A DNA stretch of 64,000 nt, taken from positions 434,001-498,000 of the forward strand of contig CAVXJN010000003.1 in assembly GCA_963762165.1 (NCBI GenBank), read 5' to 3'. Of this stretch, positions 36,107 to 44,882 are shown in pieces. The stretch's first letter is position 1. Each line of letters opens with the position of its first letter. This DNA comes from CAVXJN01 sp963762165 (GTDB lineage Bacteria > Pseudomonadota > Gammaproteobacteria > JASBUN01). Under the pieces are notes generated by a model. That model did no database searches and was not told the origin of the DNA. It worked only from the letters and a program-made list of their open reading frames with translations. Position numbers and translations under genes: made by a program.

Positions 36107-36155
36107 GACAGTATCCGTGGAGGAGCCGTGAAGGCCCGGTCACATGAAACGCCGA

Positions 36156-36184
36156 ATCCTACTGACTCCGGTGCAGCCAGTCAA
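36156..36184 (-). promoter_or_regulatory. Sigma-70 promoter of rpmH-rnpA
   Basis: On the minus strand TTGACT and TAGGAT are spaced by 17 bases, with the -10 about 50 bases before the L34 start. This sits between rpmH and the DnaA boxes ahead of dnaA, so DnaA could influence both directions. Confidence 0.65.
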
Positions 36185-36200
36185 TACACTGGAGTCGGTT

Positions 36201-36224
36201 TTATCCACTGGACGATGTGGATAA
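36201..36224. promoter_or_regulatory. Two DnaA boxes upstream of dnaA
   Basis: TTATCCACT at 36201-36209 (one mismatch) and TGTGGATAA at 36216-36224 (perfect, reverse orientation) lie 80-100 bases before the dnaA start. They probably serve DnaA autoregulation and could also act in origin function. Confidence 0.75.
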
Positions 36225-36303
36225 CTTCGCCGGAGCGGGTTAGACTTCTGGTCCCCGTTTTGGTTCGGACACGTCCCGCTACCTCATTGGAGCTACTCGC
36301 GCG

Positions 36304-37630
36304 ATGGACACTTCGCTTTGGAGCAAATGTCTCGAGCGCCTCGAAGGCAGTATCGATCAAGCTCAATTCAATACTTGGATTCGTCCCCTGCACGCGGTCG
36401 AAGATGGCAGCCGGCTGCGCCTGCTGGCGCCGAATCAGTTCGTGCTGGACCGGGTACGGGACCAGTTTTTCGGCCTCATCAGTGATGCGGTGTCCGACAG
36501 TGCCAACGGCAGCGCGCCGGCGCTGATTCTGGAGGTCGGGTAGCTCCAAGCAGCGGGTTGCGCCGACCCGATTCGTGCGCTCGGCGCCGCGGCCCACCGG
36601 CAACCAGTTGCAGAGCAATCTCAATCCCGCTTTCACCTTCGAGTCGTTCGTCGAAGGCAAATCCAACCAGTTGGCCCGCGCCGCGTCGGTGCAGATCTCG
36701 GAAAATCCCGGAGTCGCCTACAATCCGCTGTTCGTTTACGGCGGTGTCGGGCTGGGCAAGACCCACCTGATGCACGCCATCGGCAACATGATGCTGGCGC
36801 AGAATCCACAAGCCAAAGTGGTGTATCTGCACTCGGAACGTTTCGTTGCAGACATGGTGAAAGCCTTGCAGCACAATGCCATCGACGATTTCAAACGCCA
36901 TTACCGCTCATTGGATGCGTTGTTGATCGACGATATTCAGTTTTTTGCCGGCAAAGAACGTTCTCAGGAAGAATTCTTCCATACATTCAATGCGTTGCTT
37001 GAGCGAGAACAACAGATCATCCTGACTTGCGATCGCTACCCGAAGGAAGTCAACGGCCTGGAGGAGCGACTCAAGAGCCGCTTTGGCTGGGGATTGACGG
37101 TGGCGATCGAACCACCGGAATTGGAAACCCGGGTGGCGATCCTGATCGGCAAGGCAACCCAAAGCCAGGTGGAATTGCCCCATGATGTTGCGTTCTTCAT
37201 GGCGAAACGGATTCGCTCCAATATCCGCGAGCTGGAGGGTGCGTTGCGGCGTGTCATCGCCCACGCCCGGTTCACCAACCAGGCCATTTCCATGGAACTG
37301 GCGCGGGAGGCGCTCAAGGATCTGCTGGCGCTGCAGGACAAGTTAGTTACCGTTGAAAATATTCAGAAAACGGTGGCTGAATACTATAAGATTCGCGTAC
37401 ATGATCTATTGTCTGCGCGCCGTAGCCGATCCATAACCCGGCCCCGTCAGCTGGCCATGGCGTTGGCCAAGGAACTCACGAATCACAGTCTGCCCGAGAT
37501 CGGAGACGCGTTCGGCGGCCGCGACCACACCACAGTGCTGCACGCTTGCCGCAAAGTCGGTGAACTGAAGGAAAGCGATCTGCGGATCAGCGAAGACTAC
37601 ACAAACCTGTTGAGAATCCTAACAACATGA
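36304..37630 (+). CDS. dnaA: Chromosomal replication initiator DnaA, frameshifted
   Basis: Binds DnaA boxes and melts oriC. Domain I begins MDTSLWSKCLERLEGSIDQAQF. The AAA+ domain has Walker A GGVGLGKTHLMHAIG, Walker B LLIDDIQFF and sensor RSNIRELEGALRR. Domain IV ends with the DNA-reading signature GGRDHTTVLHACRKV. The frame breaks near 36540: ALILEVG is followed by a stop, but removing one T gives GSSKQRVAPTRFVRSAPRPT, a natural domain II linker. Domain II is short. The gene is essential, so the break is probably a sequence indel. Confidence 0.95.
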
Positions 37631-37865
37631 TGTGGATAACTTGTGCGCAAGCTCGGCAGGCGTTGGTCAGCGAAACTTATCCACAGGTTGGTCACATGAT
37701 ATGCGGCGCTCATACCACCCTGAACGCAGCCGTTTTTTGCGTACAAGGTACTGTAAATAAAAGTTTTTCTGAAGATATACACAGATTTCGCTGCCCTTAA
37801 TAACAGACATAAATTTTTTAAATCTTTAATTAAATGATTAAGAACAAATCGGGAAAGGCACGCCC
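37631..37865. other. Chromosomal replication origin (oriC)
   Basis: The dnaA-dnaN gap. It holds perfect DnaA boxes TGTGGATAA (37631-37639) and TTATCCACA (37677-37685) in opposite orientation, and an ATATACACA near-match (37775-37783). A strongly AT-rich run at about 37796-37850 is a natural unwinding element. Pseudomonas-type origins lie at this place. A further pair of boxes is on the other side of dnaA. Confidence 0.8.
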
Positions 37866-38968
37866 ATGAAGTTCACTGCTCAACGGGAAACGATCCTCAA
37901 ACCACTGCAATTGGTGATCGGCGTAGTGGAACGACGCCAGACCCTGCCGGTGCTGTCGAATCTATTGCTGGTAGCGGAGAACAACCGGATTTCCCTGACC
38001 GGTACAGATCTCGAAGTCGAGCTGGTGGCCAATTTGGACCTGGAGGTTACGGAGCCGGGCGAAACGACCCTACCCGCGCGCAAACTGCTGGATATTTGCC
38101 GAACCTTGCCGGATCAGGCGCAATTGGAGCTGAGCACCGACGGCGAACGGGCGCTACTGCGGTCCGGGCCGCAGCCGCTTCACCCTGGCGACCCTCGCGG
38201 CCAACGAATTCCCGACGGTCGAGGAAATCAATGCCAGCTTGGAATTCCAGCTGCCGCAACGGGAGCTCAAGCGCATACTGGACAAGACTCAGTTTTCCAT
38301 GGCGCAGCAGGATGTACGCTACTACCTCAACGGTTTGATGTTGGAGATGGGCGCCAAGCAATTGCGCAGTGTCGCGACCGATGGACACCGATTGGCTGTT
38401 TGTGATGCCGAGCTCGGTATCGACGGCGCCGACGGTCAGCAGGTGATCGTGCCGCGCAAGGGCATACAGGAACTCAACCGGCTCCTGGAAGACAACGACG
38501 ATCCGGTGTCGGTGCAGATCGGTAGCAATCATTTGCGCGTACAGCTCAAGCAGTTGCGGTTCACCTCGAAGCTGATCGACGGGCGCTTTCCGGATTACGA
38601 TCGCGTGCTGCCGAAGGACAGCGACAAGGAAATCGTCGCTGAGCGGGAGAGCTTCCGCCAGGCCCTGGTGCGTACCTCGATCCTGTCGAATGAAAAATAC
38701 CGGGGAATCCGCTTGCAGCTGGAATCCGGGCGTTTGCGGGTACAGGCCCATAACCCAGAGCAGGAAGAGGCCGAGGAAGAAATCGAAGTGGAATACGACG
38801 GCCCCGACTTGGAAATCGGCTTCAACGTCAATTACTTGTTGGATGCGCTGAATGCGCTTTCGGGCGAAAAGGCGCGTCTATCGCTGCGGGATGCCAACAG
38901 CAGCTGTCTGATTCAGGAGGCGGACGCATCCACAGTGCCGATACGTGGTCATGCCCATGCGCCTGTAG
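37866..38968 (+). CDS. dnaN: DNA polymerase III beta subunit (sliding clamp), frameshifted
   Basis: The ring clamp that holds Pol III on DNA. It begins MKFTAQRETILKPLQLVIGV; three similar clamp domains follow (SVATDGHRLAV, YDRVLPKD). The frame shifts near 38170, where dropping one G from GGGCC gives RSGRSRFTLATLAANEFPTV. It shifts again near 38935, so the natural end VVMPMRL and TAG at 38966 are out of phase with the preceding codons. Without correction the frame runs into recF. The span covers about 367 residues, the normal size. Confidence 0.93.
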
Positions 38969-38989
38969 GCCCCAGTGCGGAATGCGGTC

Positions 38990-40064
38990 CGTGGCTGCAC
39001 GTAGGCCTGCAGCGCCTGCAAATCCAGAACTTGCGTAATCTGGCGGCGGTGGATATCTCGCCGGCGCCGGGCATCAACTTGATTTATGGCGCCAACGCGT
39101 CCGGCAAGACCAGCCTGCTCGAAGCGATCTATTTGCTCTCCCGTGGCCGCTCATTCCGTACTCGCCGGTTCGAACGGCTGGTGCGGCACGGCGAAGACCG
39201 CTATACGCATTTTTGGCCGCGTCGCGCGACCAGGGCCGGTCCAAAGCGGCCGCGATCGAAAGAACCAAGGATTCCTTGCGCGTGCGCGTGGACGGGCAGG
39301 ATCTGGACAGCTTGGCGCCCCTGGCGGCGCTGCTGCCGGTGCAGATTCTGCATCCCAACAGCCATAGGCTATTGGAAGAAGGGCCGCATTTCCGACGCCA
39401 ATATCTGGATTGGGGCGTGTTCCACGTGGAACATGGCTTTTATGACCATTGGCAACGCTACCAACGGGCTCTTCGTCAGCGTAATGCCGCGCTGCGCAGT
39501 AGAAGCCCGGCCGAGGCTTGGGAGCCGGAGCTGGTGCAAGCCGGGACCGCCATCGACGAAATGCGACGCCAATACCTTGAGCAATTGGCGCCTCTGGTGG
39601 CCACGGTAGCGAACGCCCTGTTGGACTCGCCGGCTTTGCGCCTTGAGTATGTGCAAGGTTGGAGTCGCGAGCGAAGCCTGGCGGACGCGGTGGCTCAAAG
39701 CCGCGACCAGGACCGCGAACGGGGGTTTACCTTTGCCGGTCCGCATCGCGCGGACCTTCGTGTCACCTTGACGGCGTCAATGCCGCGGAAACGGCGTCTC
39801 GAGGCCAGCAGAAGCTATTGGTCAGCTCCCTGATATGCGCCCAGTGCGTGTTATTCCAGGAGCGCAGCGGCAGGCACCCGATTCTGCTGGTGGACGATCT
39901 CGCCGGCGGAACTCGACCGCGGGCGGCGCGAGCGGTTCGTCGATCAACTGGAGGCCCTGCCAGCGCAGGTTTTTGTCACCGCCATCGAACCCGATGCCCT
40001 CGCCTTCCGCGACCGTTTCAAAGGGTTCCACGTGGAACACGGTGACGTACGGGAAGTGTTATAA
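38990..40064 (+). CDS. recF: DNA replication and repair protein RecF, frameshifted
   Basis: An SMC-like ATPase that loads RecA at gaps. The start block is LQRLQIQNLRNLAAVDISPA, then Walker A YGANASGKTSLLEAIYLL. No ATG, GTG or TTG lies in frame, so the start near 38990 is approximate. Three frame changes are needed: near 39230 (a T-run), near 39768 (DLRVTLDGVNAAETASRGQQ) and near 39905 (then RFVDQLEALPAQVFVTAIEP). The end GFHVEHGDVREVL is correct. Two parS sites lie inside the gene, each encoding FHVEH. Confidence 0.9.
39418..39433. promoter_or_regulatory. parS site in recF
   Basis: TGTTCCACGTGGAACA is a perfect 16-base palindrome and matches the known gammaproteobacterial parS sequence bound by ParB. 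It lies about 1.6 kb from oriC, within the coding sequence of recF. Confidence 0.9.
40024..40039. promoter_or_regulatory. Second parS site, at the end of recF
   Basis: GGTTCCACGTGGAACA has one mismatch to the perfect palindrome. It lies 606 bases from the first site and also encodes FHVEH. Two sites flanking most of the second half of recF should give a strong ParB loading zone near the origin. Confidence 0.85.
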
Positions 40065-40092
40065 TGCCGAATTGTTTTTCTGAGGGCCGGTT

Positions 40093-42513
40093 ATGAGCGA
40101 CGAGCGCACCTACGATTCCTCCAACATCAAGGTCTTAAAAGGCCTGGATGCTGTGCGCAAACGCCCGGGGATGTACATTGGCGACACGGATGACGGCACC
40201 GGCCTGCACCACATGGTGTTCGAGGTGGTGGACAACTCCATCGACGAGGCGCTGGGCGGCTATTGCTCGGAAATCAATGTCATTATCCACAGCAACGAGT
40301 CGATTACAGTCACCGACAACGGCCGTGGCATTCCGGTCGATATGCATTCCGAGGAAGGTAAATCCGCAGCGGAAGTGATCATGACGGTGCTGCATGCCGG
40401 CGGTAAGTTCGACGACAACTCGTATAAGGTTTCTGGTGGCCTGCATGGCGTCGGCGTCTCCGTGGTGAATGCGCTATCGGAATCGCTGAAACTCACCATT
40501 CGCCGCGATGGCAAGATCTGGCAGCAGGAATATCGCCTCGGCGAGCCGGTTACCCCGATCCAGGTCATTGGCGACACCGAGAGCACTGGCACGGAAATCC
40601 GCTTCAAGCCCAGCGCCGTGATCTTCAACAATATCGAATTCCATTACGATATCCTCTCCAAGCGCCTCAGAGAGCTGTCATTCCTGAATTCAGGCGTGCG
40701 CATCCGCTTGAGCGACGAGCGCTCCGAAAAGACGGATGTGTTTGAATATCAGGGCGGCATCCGCGCCTTCGTAGAGCATCTCAATCGCAACAAGACGCCG
40801 TTGCATGACACCGTATTTTATTTTCAGACCGAAAAGGATGGTACCGGCGTCGAGCTGGCGTTGCAGTGGAACGACTCCTATCAGGAAAATATTTTCTGTT
40901 TTACCAATAACATACCGCAACGTGACGGCGGCACTCATTTGGCCGGCTTCCGCGCCGCGCTGACCCGCACCTTGAATCAGTACATCGAAGAAGACGGCAG
41001 CGCGCGCAAAGCGAAAGTCGCGACCAGCGGCGACGATGCGCGCGAAGGGCTTACGGCGGTACTGTCGGTCAAAGTGCCCGATCCCAAGTTTTCCTCCCAG
41101 ACCAAGGACAAGTTGGTTTCGTCCGAAGTCAAAGGGATCGTCGAATCCACCATGTCGGAGAAATTCCGCGCGTATCTGCTGGAGCAGCCCAGCGAAGCCA
41201 AGGCCATCACGTCCAAGATCATCGATGCCGCGCGCGCCCGGGAAGCCGCCCGTCGGGCCCGGGAGCTGACGCGCCGCAAAGGCGCGCTGGATCTGGCCGG
41301 ACTGCCGGGCAAGCTTGCCGACTGCCAAGAGCGGGACCCGGCCAAATCGGAACTCTTCCTGGTGGAGGGCGATTCCGCAGGCGGCTCCGCCAAAGCAGGG
41401 CCGCGACCGCCGGACCCAGGCCATTCTGCCGCTCAAGGGCAAGATCCTGAATGTGGAAAAAGCTCGGTTCGACAAGATGTTGTCTTCGGCGGAAGTCGGT
41501 ACTTTGATCACCGCGCTGGGTTGCGGCATCGGCCGGGAAGAATTCAATCGTCGGATAAGTTGCGCTATCACCGCATCATTATCATGACCGATGCCGACGT
41601 CGATGGCTCCCATATCCGCACCCTGTTACTGACCTTCTTTTACCGCCAGATGCCGGAGTTGATCGAGCGCGGCCATATCTACATTGCCCAGCCGCCGCTA
41701 TACAAGGTCAAGAAAGGCAAGCAGGAACACTATGTGAAAGACGATGCGGAGCTGACCGCGTACCTGCTGACCCTGGCTTTGGATAACGCGGCCCTGCACG
41801 TCACCGAAGACGCACCCGCGATTGCCGGCGTGCAGTTGGAGAGCCTGGCACGTAAATACATGCAGGTGATGGCCATGCTGCGCCGCCTGGCGCGTCGGTA
41901 TGACCCTGCTCTTCTTGAAAAACTGATTTATATTCAACGGCTTAACGACGAGTCCATGCGCGATCGTGAACGCATGGATGCTTGGTATGGCGAATTGGTG
42001 CAGCGCCTGAACGCGGAACAGCCGGCCGGTACCCATTACCAGATTACCTTGCAGAACAATCCAGACGGCGAGACTTTCGACGCCCGGATCGTCCGCCGTA
42101 CCCACGGCATCGTGCATGAACACGTACTCACCAGCGAATTCTTCGATTCCGCCGAATATCTTTCTCTGGCCGAACTGGGCGACCAATTACATGACCTGCT
42201 CGGCAAAGGCGCGTTCGTCCAGCGCGGTGAACGCAAACAAAACGTCGCCAGCTTCAAGCAAGCGATGGAGTGGTTGCTCGAGGAATCAAAGCGCGGGCTG
42301 AGTATTCAGCGCTACAAAGGCCTGGGTGAAATGAACCCCGATCAGCTGTGGGAAACCACTGTCAATCCCGAAACCCGGCGTCTGCTTCAAGTGCAAATCG
42401 AGGATGCCGTCGCTTCCGATCAGATCTTTACCACCCTGATGGGCGATCAAGTGGAACCGCGCCGGGATTTCATCGAAGCAAACGCGCTGGCGGCGTCCAA
42501 CCTGGACGTCTGA
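40093..42513 (+). CDS. gyrB: DNA gyrase subunit B, internally frameshifted
   Basis: The ATPase subunit of gyrase. The start is normal (MSDERTYDSSNIKVLKGLDA). The GHKL ATPase has FEVVDNSIDEALGGY, TDNGRGIPVD and GGLHGVGVSVVNALS. The TOPRIM region follows with VEGDSAGGSAK and IMTDADVDGSHIRTL. Between about 41389 and 41555 the frame is shifted: the correct reading is QGRDRRTQAILPLKGKILN then VEKARFDKMLSSAEVGTLIT. It begins with an extra A in AAA and ends with a missing G. The two cancel, leaving an 806-residue open frame with a scrambled stretch in the TOPRIM core. Confidence 0.95.
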   Translation: MSDERTYDSSNIKVLKGLDAVRKRPGMYIGDTDDGTGLHHMVFEVVDNSIDEALGGYCSEINVIIHSNESITVTDNGRGIPVDMHSEEGKSAAEVIMTVLHAGGKFDDNSYKVSGGLHGVGVSVVNALSESLKLTIRRDGKIWQQEYRLGEPVTPIQVIGDTESTGTEIRFKPSAVIFNNIEFHYDILSKRLRELSFLNSGVRIRLSDERSEKTDVFEYQGGIRAFVEHLNRNKTPLHDTVFYFQTEKDGTGVELALQWNDSYQENIFCFTNNIPQRDGGTHLAGFRAALTRTLNQYIEEDGSARKAKVATSGDDAREGLTAVLSVKVPDPKFSSQTKDKLVSSEVKGIVESTMSEKFRAYLLEQPSEAKAITSKIIDAARAREAARRARELTRRKGALDLAGLPGKLADCQERDPAKSELFLVEGDSAGGSAKAGPRPPDPGHSAAQGQDPECGKSSVRQDVVFGGSRYFDHRAGLRHRPGRIQSSDKLRYHRIIIMTDADVDGSHIRTLLLTFFYRQMPELIERGHIYIAQPPLYKVKKGKQEHYVKDDAELTAYLLTLALDNAALHVTEDAPAIAGVQLESLARKYMQVMAMLRRLARRYDPALLEKLIYIQRLNDESMRDRERMDAWYGELVQRLNAEQPAGTHYQITLQNNPDGETFDARIVRRTHGIVHEHVLTSEFFDSAEYLSLAELGDQLHDLLGKGAFVQRGERKQNVASFKQAMEWLLEESKRGLSIQRYKGLGEMNPDQLWETTVNPETRRLLQVQIEDAVASDQIFTTLMGDQVEPRRDFIEANALAASNLDV

Positions 42514-42549
42514 AGCCTTTCCGTACCAAATCCTGATCAATGAGCTGTG

Positions 42550-42577
42550 GTCGGTACTGCTTGCAAGCAGTACCGAC
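42550..42577. terminator. Perfect 28-base palindrome between convergent gyrB and dps
   Basis: The sequence from GTCGGTACTG to CAGTACCGAC is fully self-complementary. Lying 36 bases after gyrB and 18 before the end of the convergent dps gene, it is placed for a two-way terminator. There is no U-run on either side, so this is moderate evidence. Confidence 0.5.
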
Positions 42578-42595
42578 TCAATCATCGCCATCGCT

Positions 42596-43090
42596 TCATT
42601 CCAACATACTGCGCAGCATCCACGCGGTCTTCTCGTGGTTTTGCATTCGCTGGGTGAGCAGATCGGTCGTGGGTTCGTCATGAGCCTGGTCGACGACCGG
42701 GAAAATGCTGCGAGCGGTGCGTGTCACGGCTTCCGGATCTGCCACCAGTTGCCGGATCATCTCGTTTGCCGCCGGTGTACCGGTCTCTTCGCGTAAGCTG
42801 GTCAATTTGGCGAACTGGGCATAGCTGCCCGGCGCCGCAATTCCCAGTGACCGGATGCGTTCCGCGATCAGATCCACCGCCAGCGCCAGCTCCGTGTACT
42901 GCTGCTCGAACATCAAATGCAAAGTGTTGAACATCGGCCCGGTCACGTTCCAATGAAAGTTATGGGTCTTTAGATAGAGCGTGTAGGTGTCGGCCAAGAG
43001 CCGGGACAGGCCGGCGGCGATCGCCTCCCGCGTCTCGGGGTCGATGCCGATGTCCATGGGTTGGCTACTCACAGGCTTGGGATTGTTCAT
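42596..43090 (-). CDS. dps: Dps-family DNA-binding ferritin-like protein
   Basis: A 164-residue protein of the Dps family, which oxidises and stores iron and protects DNA. The inter-subunit ferroxidase residues are visible: THNFHWNVTGPMF with its His residues, and the FEQQYTELALAVDLIAERI Glu/Asp block. The N-terminal tail is short (MNNPKPVSSQPMD) with few lysines, so DNA binding may be weak. It stands alone, converging on gyrB. Confidence 0.92.
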   Translation of the reverse strand: MNNPKPVSSQPMDIGIDPETREAIAAGLSRLLADTYTLYLKTHNFHWNVTGPMFNTLHLMFEQQYTELALAVDLIAERIRSLGIAAPGSYAQFAKLTSLREETGTPAANEMIRQLVADPEAVTRTARSIFPVVDQAHDEPTTDLLTQRMQNHEKTAWMLRSMLE

Positions 43091-43250
43091 GATTCCTCCG
43101 AATGCAAACGCCGGGGTCGGCGCGGAATGATTACAGGAGGAAAGACTACGAAGCTTGCTGAGATGAATCTAATTGATTACAGCATTCGAGCTGATAGTCA
43201 TTGGCTATAATTACGCCCCAGCATAATGGGCTCGACCAAAGGTCGGGATC

Positions 43251-43964
43251 CTACTTGCGGCCGCCCAACTGCGCGCTGGTGGTCTCGATCCAGGCTTCCG
43301 CCTTTCGATTGATCTGTGCCGCGCTCATGCCGGCGGGATCGAAGGGCTCCCCGATCACCACTCGTATGGTCCCGGGATATTTGCGAAAACCGCGGCGTGG
43401 CCAGAAATACCCGGCATTATGGGCCATCGGCACCACCGGAAAGCCGGTCCGTTCTGCCAGCAGTGCACCCCCCAACCGGTACTTGCCCTTCTTGCCGGCT
43501 GCGACCCGCGTGCCTTCGGGAAATATCACCACGCTGATTCCTTCGCGCAAACGTTCCGCGCCCTGGGCGATCAACTGTTCCACCGCGGCCCTGCCCTTGC
43601 TTCGGTCCAGCGCGATGGGTTTGAGAACGGCCAGCGCCCAACCGAAAATGGGGATCCACATCAGTTCCCGTTTCAACACCCAGGCCATCGGCGGCACCAG
43701 GGTCTCCATGGCAATGGTTTCCCAGGCCGACTGGTGTTTACACAAATAGATTGCAGCGCCGTCCGGAATATTCTCGCCGCCCTGCACTTCGTAGCGCAGG
43801 CCGCAGGTGATTTTCAGCCACCAGAGATTGAAACGCGGCCACAACACCGAGAACCGTTGCCGTACCAGAAACGGAAACGGCGCCAGCAACAACAGCAACG
43901 CCGCAAGCACCACGGTGGAGACCACCAGGCCGAGCCAATACAATGCCGCCCGCACCACCGCCAT
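43251..43964 (-). CDS. plsC: 1-acyl-sn-glycerol-3-phosphate acyltransferase
   Basis: A 237-residue membrane enzyme that makes phosphatidic acid from lysophosphatidic acid. An N-terminal helix (about residues 8-30) precedes the acceptor motif KHQSAWET, a form of HX4D with Glu. FPEGTR is the glycerol-phosphate motif, and the later VVPMAHNAGYFW block is typical. The start is set at 43964, just after gmhB, not at the far upstream ATG. It is last in the glyQS operon, a known gammaproteobacterial order. Confidence 0.88.
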   Translation of the reverse strand: MAVVRAALYWLGLVVSTVVLAALLLLLAPFPFLVRQRFSVLWPRFNLWWLKITCGLRYEVQGGENIPDGAAIYLCKHQSAWETIAMETLVPPMAWVLKRELMWIPIFGWALAVLKPIALDRSKGRAAVEQLIAQGAERLREGISVVIFPEGTRVAAGKKGKYRLGGALLAERTGFPVVPMAHNAGYFWPRRGFRKYPGTIRVVIGEPFDPAGMSAAQINRKAEAWIETTSAQLGGRK

Positions 43965-43966
43965 GG

Positions 43967-44524
43967 TCAGACGCTCGCCTGGGGTCCGTCCTGCTCCAGC
44001 AGGTACTCGGCCACCGCCGCAAGGTTCGCGAACACAGGGATGTCGTCGATGCCTTGACCTTCGCCAACCGTGCGCTCGCCTTTGCCACTGCGAACCAGTA
44101 TTGGCCTGCAACCGGCACTGCGGGCCGCCTGAACATCACGCAGTGTGTCGCCCACACAAGGCACATCGTCGAGGGCGACCTTCAATCGCGCGCTGATTTC
44201 CTGCAACAGCCCGGGTTCCGGTTTACGACACTGGCAATGATCCTCGGGCGTGTGAGGACAGTAGAACACCCCATCGATGGTTCCACCCAACGCCGCGAGC
44301 CGTCGATGCATTTTGGCGTGGATCTGATTCAGGGTTTCGATGTCGAACAAGCCGCGGCCCAGACCCGATTGATTGGTTGCAACCACGACGCGATATCCTG
44401 CCTGATTCAGGCTGGTGATCGCCTCCAGGCTACCGGGAATCGGCACCCATTCCTCGGGCGACTTGATGTAGTCGTCCGAATCCTCGTTGATGACGCCGTC
44501 GCGATCGAGAATGATGAGCTTCAA
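43967..44524 (-). CDS. gmhB: D-glycero-beta-D-manno-heptose-1,7-bisphosphate 7-phosphatase
   Basis: A 185-residue HAD phosphatase for ADP-heptose synthesis in LPS core. The HAD motif LILDRDGVINED has the nucleophile and acid Asp residues. ATNQSGLGRG is motif II, and the zinc-binding loop CPHTPEDHCQCRKPEPG is specific to GmhB. CVGDTLRDVQAARSAGC is motif IV. Two bases separate it from plsC, so the two are coupled. Confidence 0.92.
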   Translation of the reverse strand: MKLIILDRDGVINEDSDDYIKSPEEWVPIPGSLEAITSLNQAGYRVVVATNQSGLGRGLFDIETLNQIHAKMHRRLAALGGTIDGVFYCPHTPEDHCQCRKPEPGLLQEISARLKVALDDVPCVGDTLRDVQAARSAGCRPILVRSGKGERTVGEGQGIDDIPVFANLAAVAEYLLEQDGPQASV

Positions 44525-44528
44525 CGTG

Positions 44529-44876
44529 TCAGTCCTCGCGAAATTCCGAGACCCGAATGCGGCCTCCCACCATCTTCGACTCGCGCGCCATGATCTTTTC
44601 CATTTTTTCCCAGAACGCGCGCTTGAGATCGAAGTCCGCTGATATCGCCGTACCGATCAGCAATATAAACAGGTCTGCCGTTTCTTCGGCAAGCGCCTCA
44701 CGGCTTTTGCCTTTCGTTACACACGCCGAGATCTCGCCAAGTTCCTCGGCCATCAGCGCCACACGATAAGCGAGTTCTTCACCGCCCGTATTCTTGAAAT
44801 CATGTTTGTCGTGGAACGACTGCACTGCCGCGAGCATGGCACGATAGGAGTCGTGATCGGTAGCGGCCATCGGCAT
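44529..44876 (-). CDS. MazG-like nucleotide pyrophosphohydrolase
   Basis: A 115-residue all-alpha NTP pyrophosphatase-like protein. The metal site ExxE...ExxD is visible in MAEELGEISACVTKGKSREALAEETADLFILLIG. This family removes pyrophosphate from non-canonical or excess nucleotides; the substrate here is unknown. An AGGAG site precedes the start. It is co-transcribed between glyS and gmhB. Confidence 0.8.
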   Translation of the reverse strand: MPMAATDHDSYRAMLAAVQSFHDKHDFKNTGGEELAYRVALMAEELGEISACVTKGKSREALAEETADLFILLIGTAISADFDLKRAFWEKMEKIMARESKMVGGRIRVSEFRED

Positions 44877-44882
44877 ACTCTC

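Noticed and set aside
36304..39609. Reading dnaA, dnaN and recF as genuine pseudogenes
   Set aside because: These genes are essential or strongly conserved, all segments are present in order, and single-base changes restore full-length proteins. Sequence error is the simpler reading.
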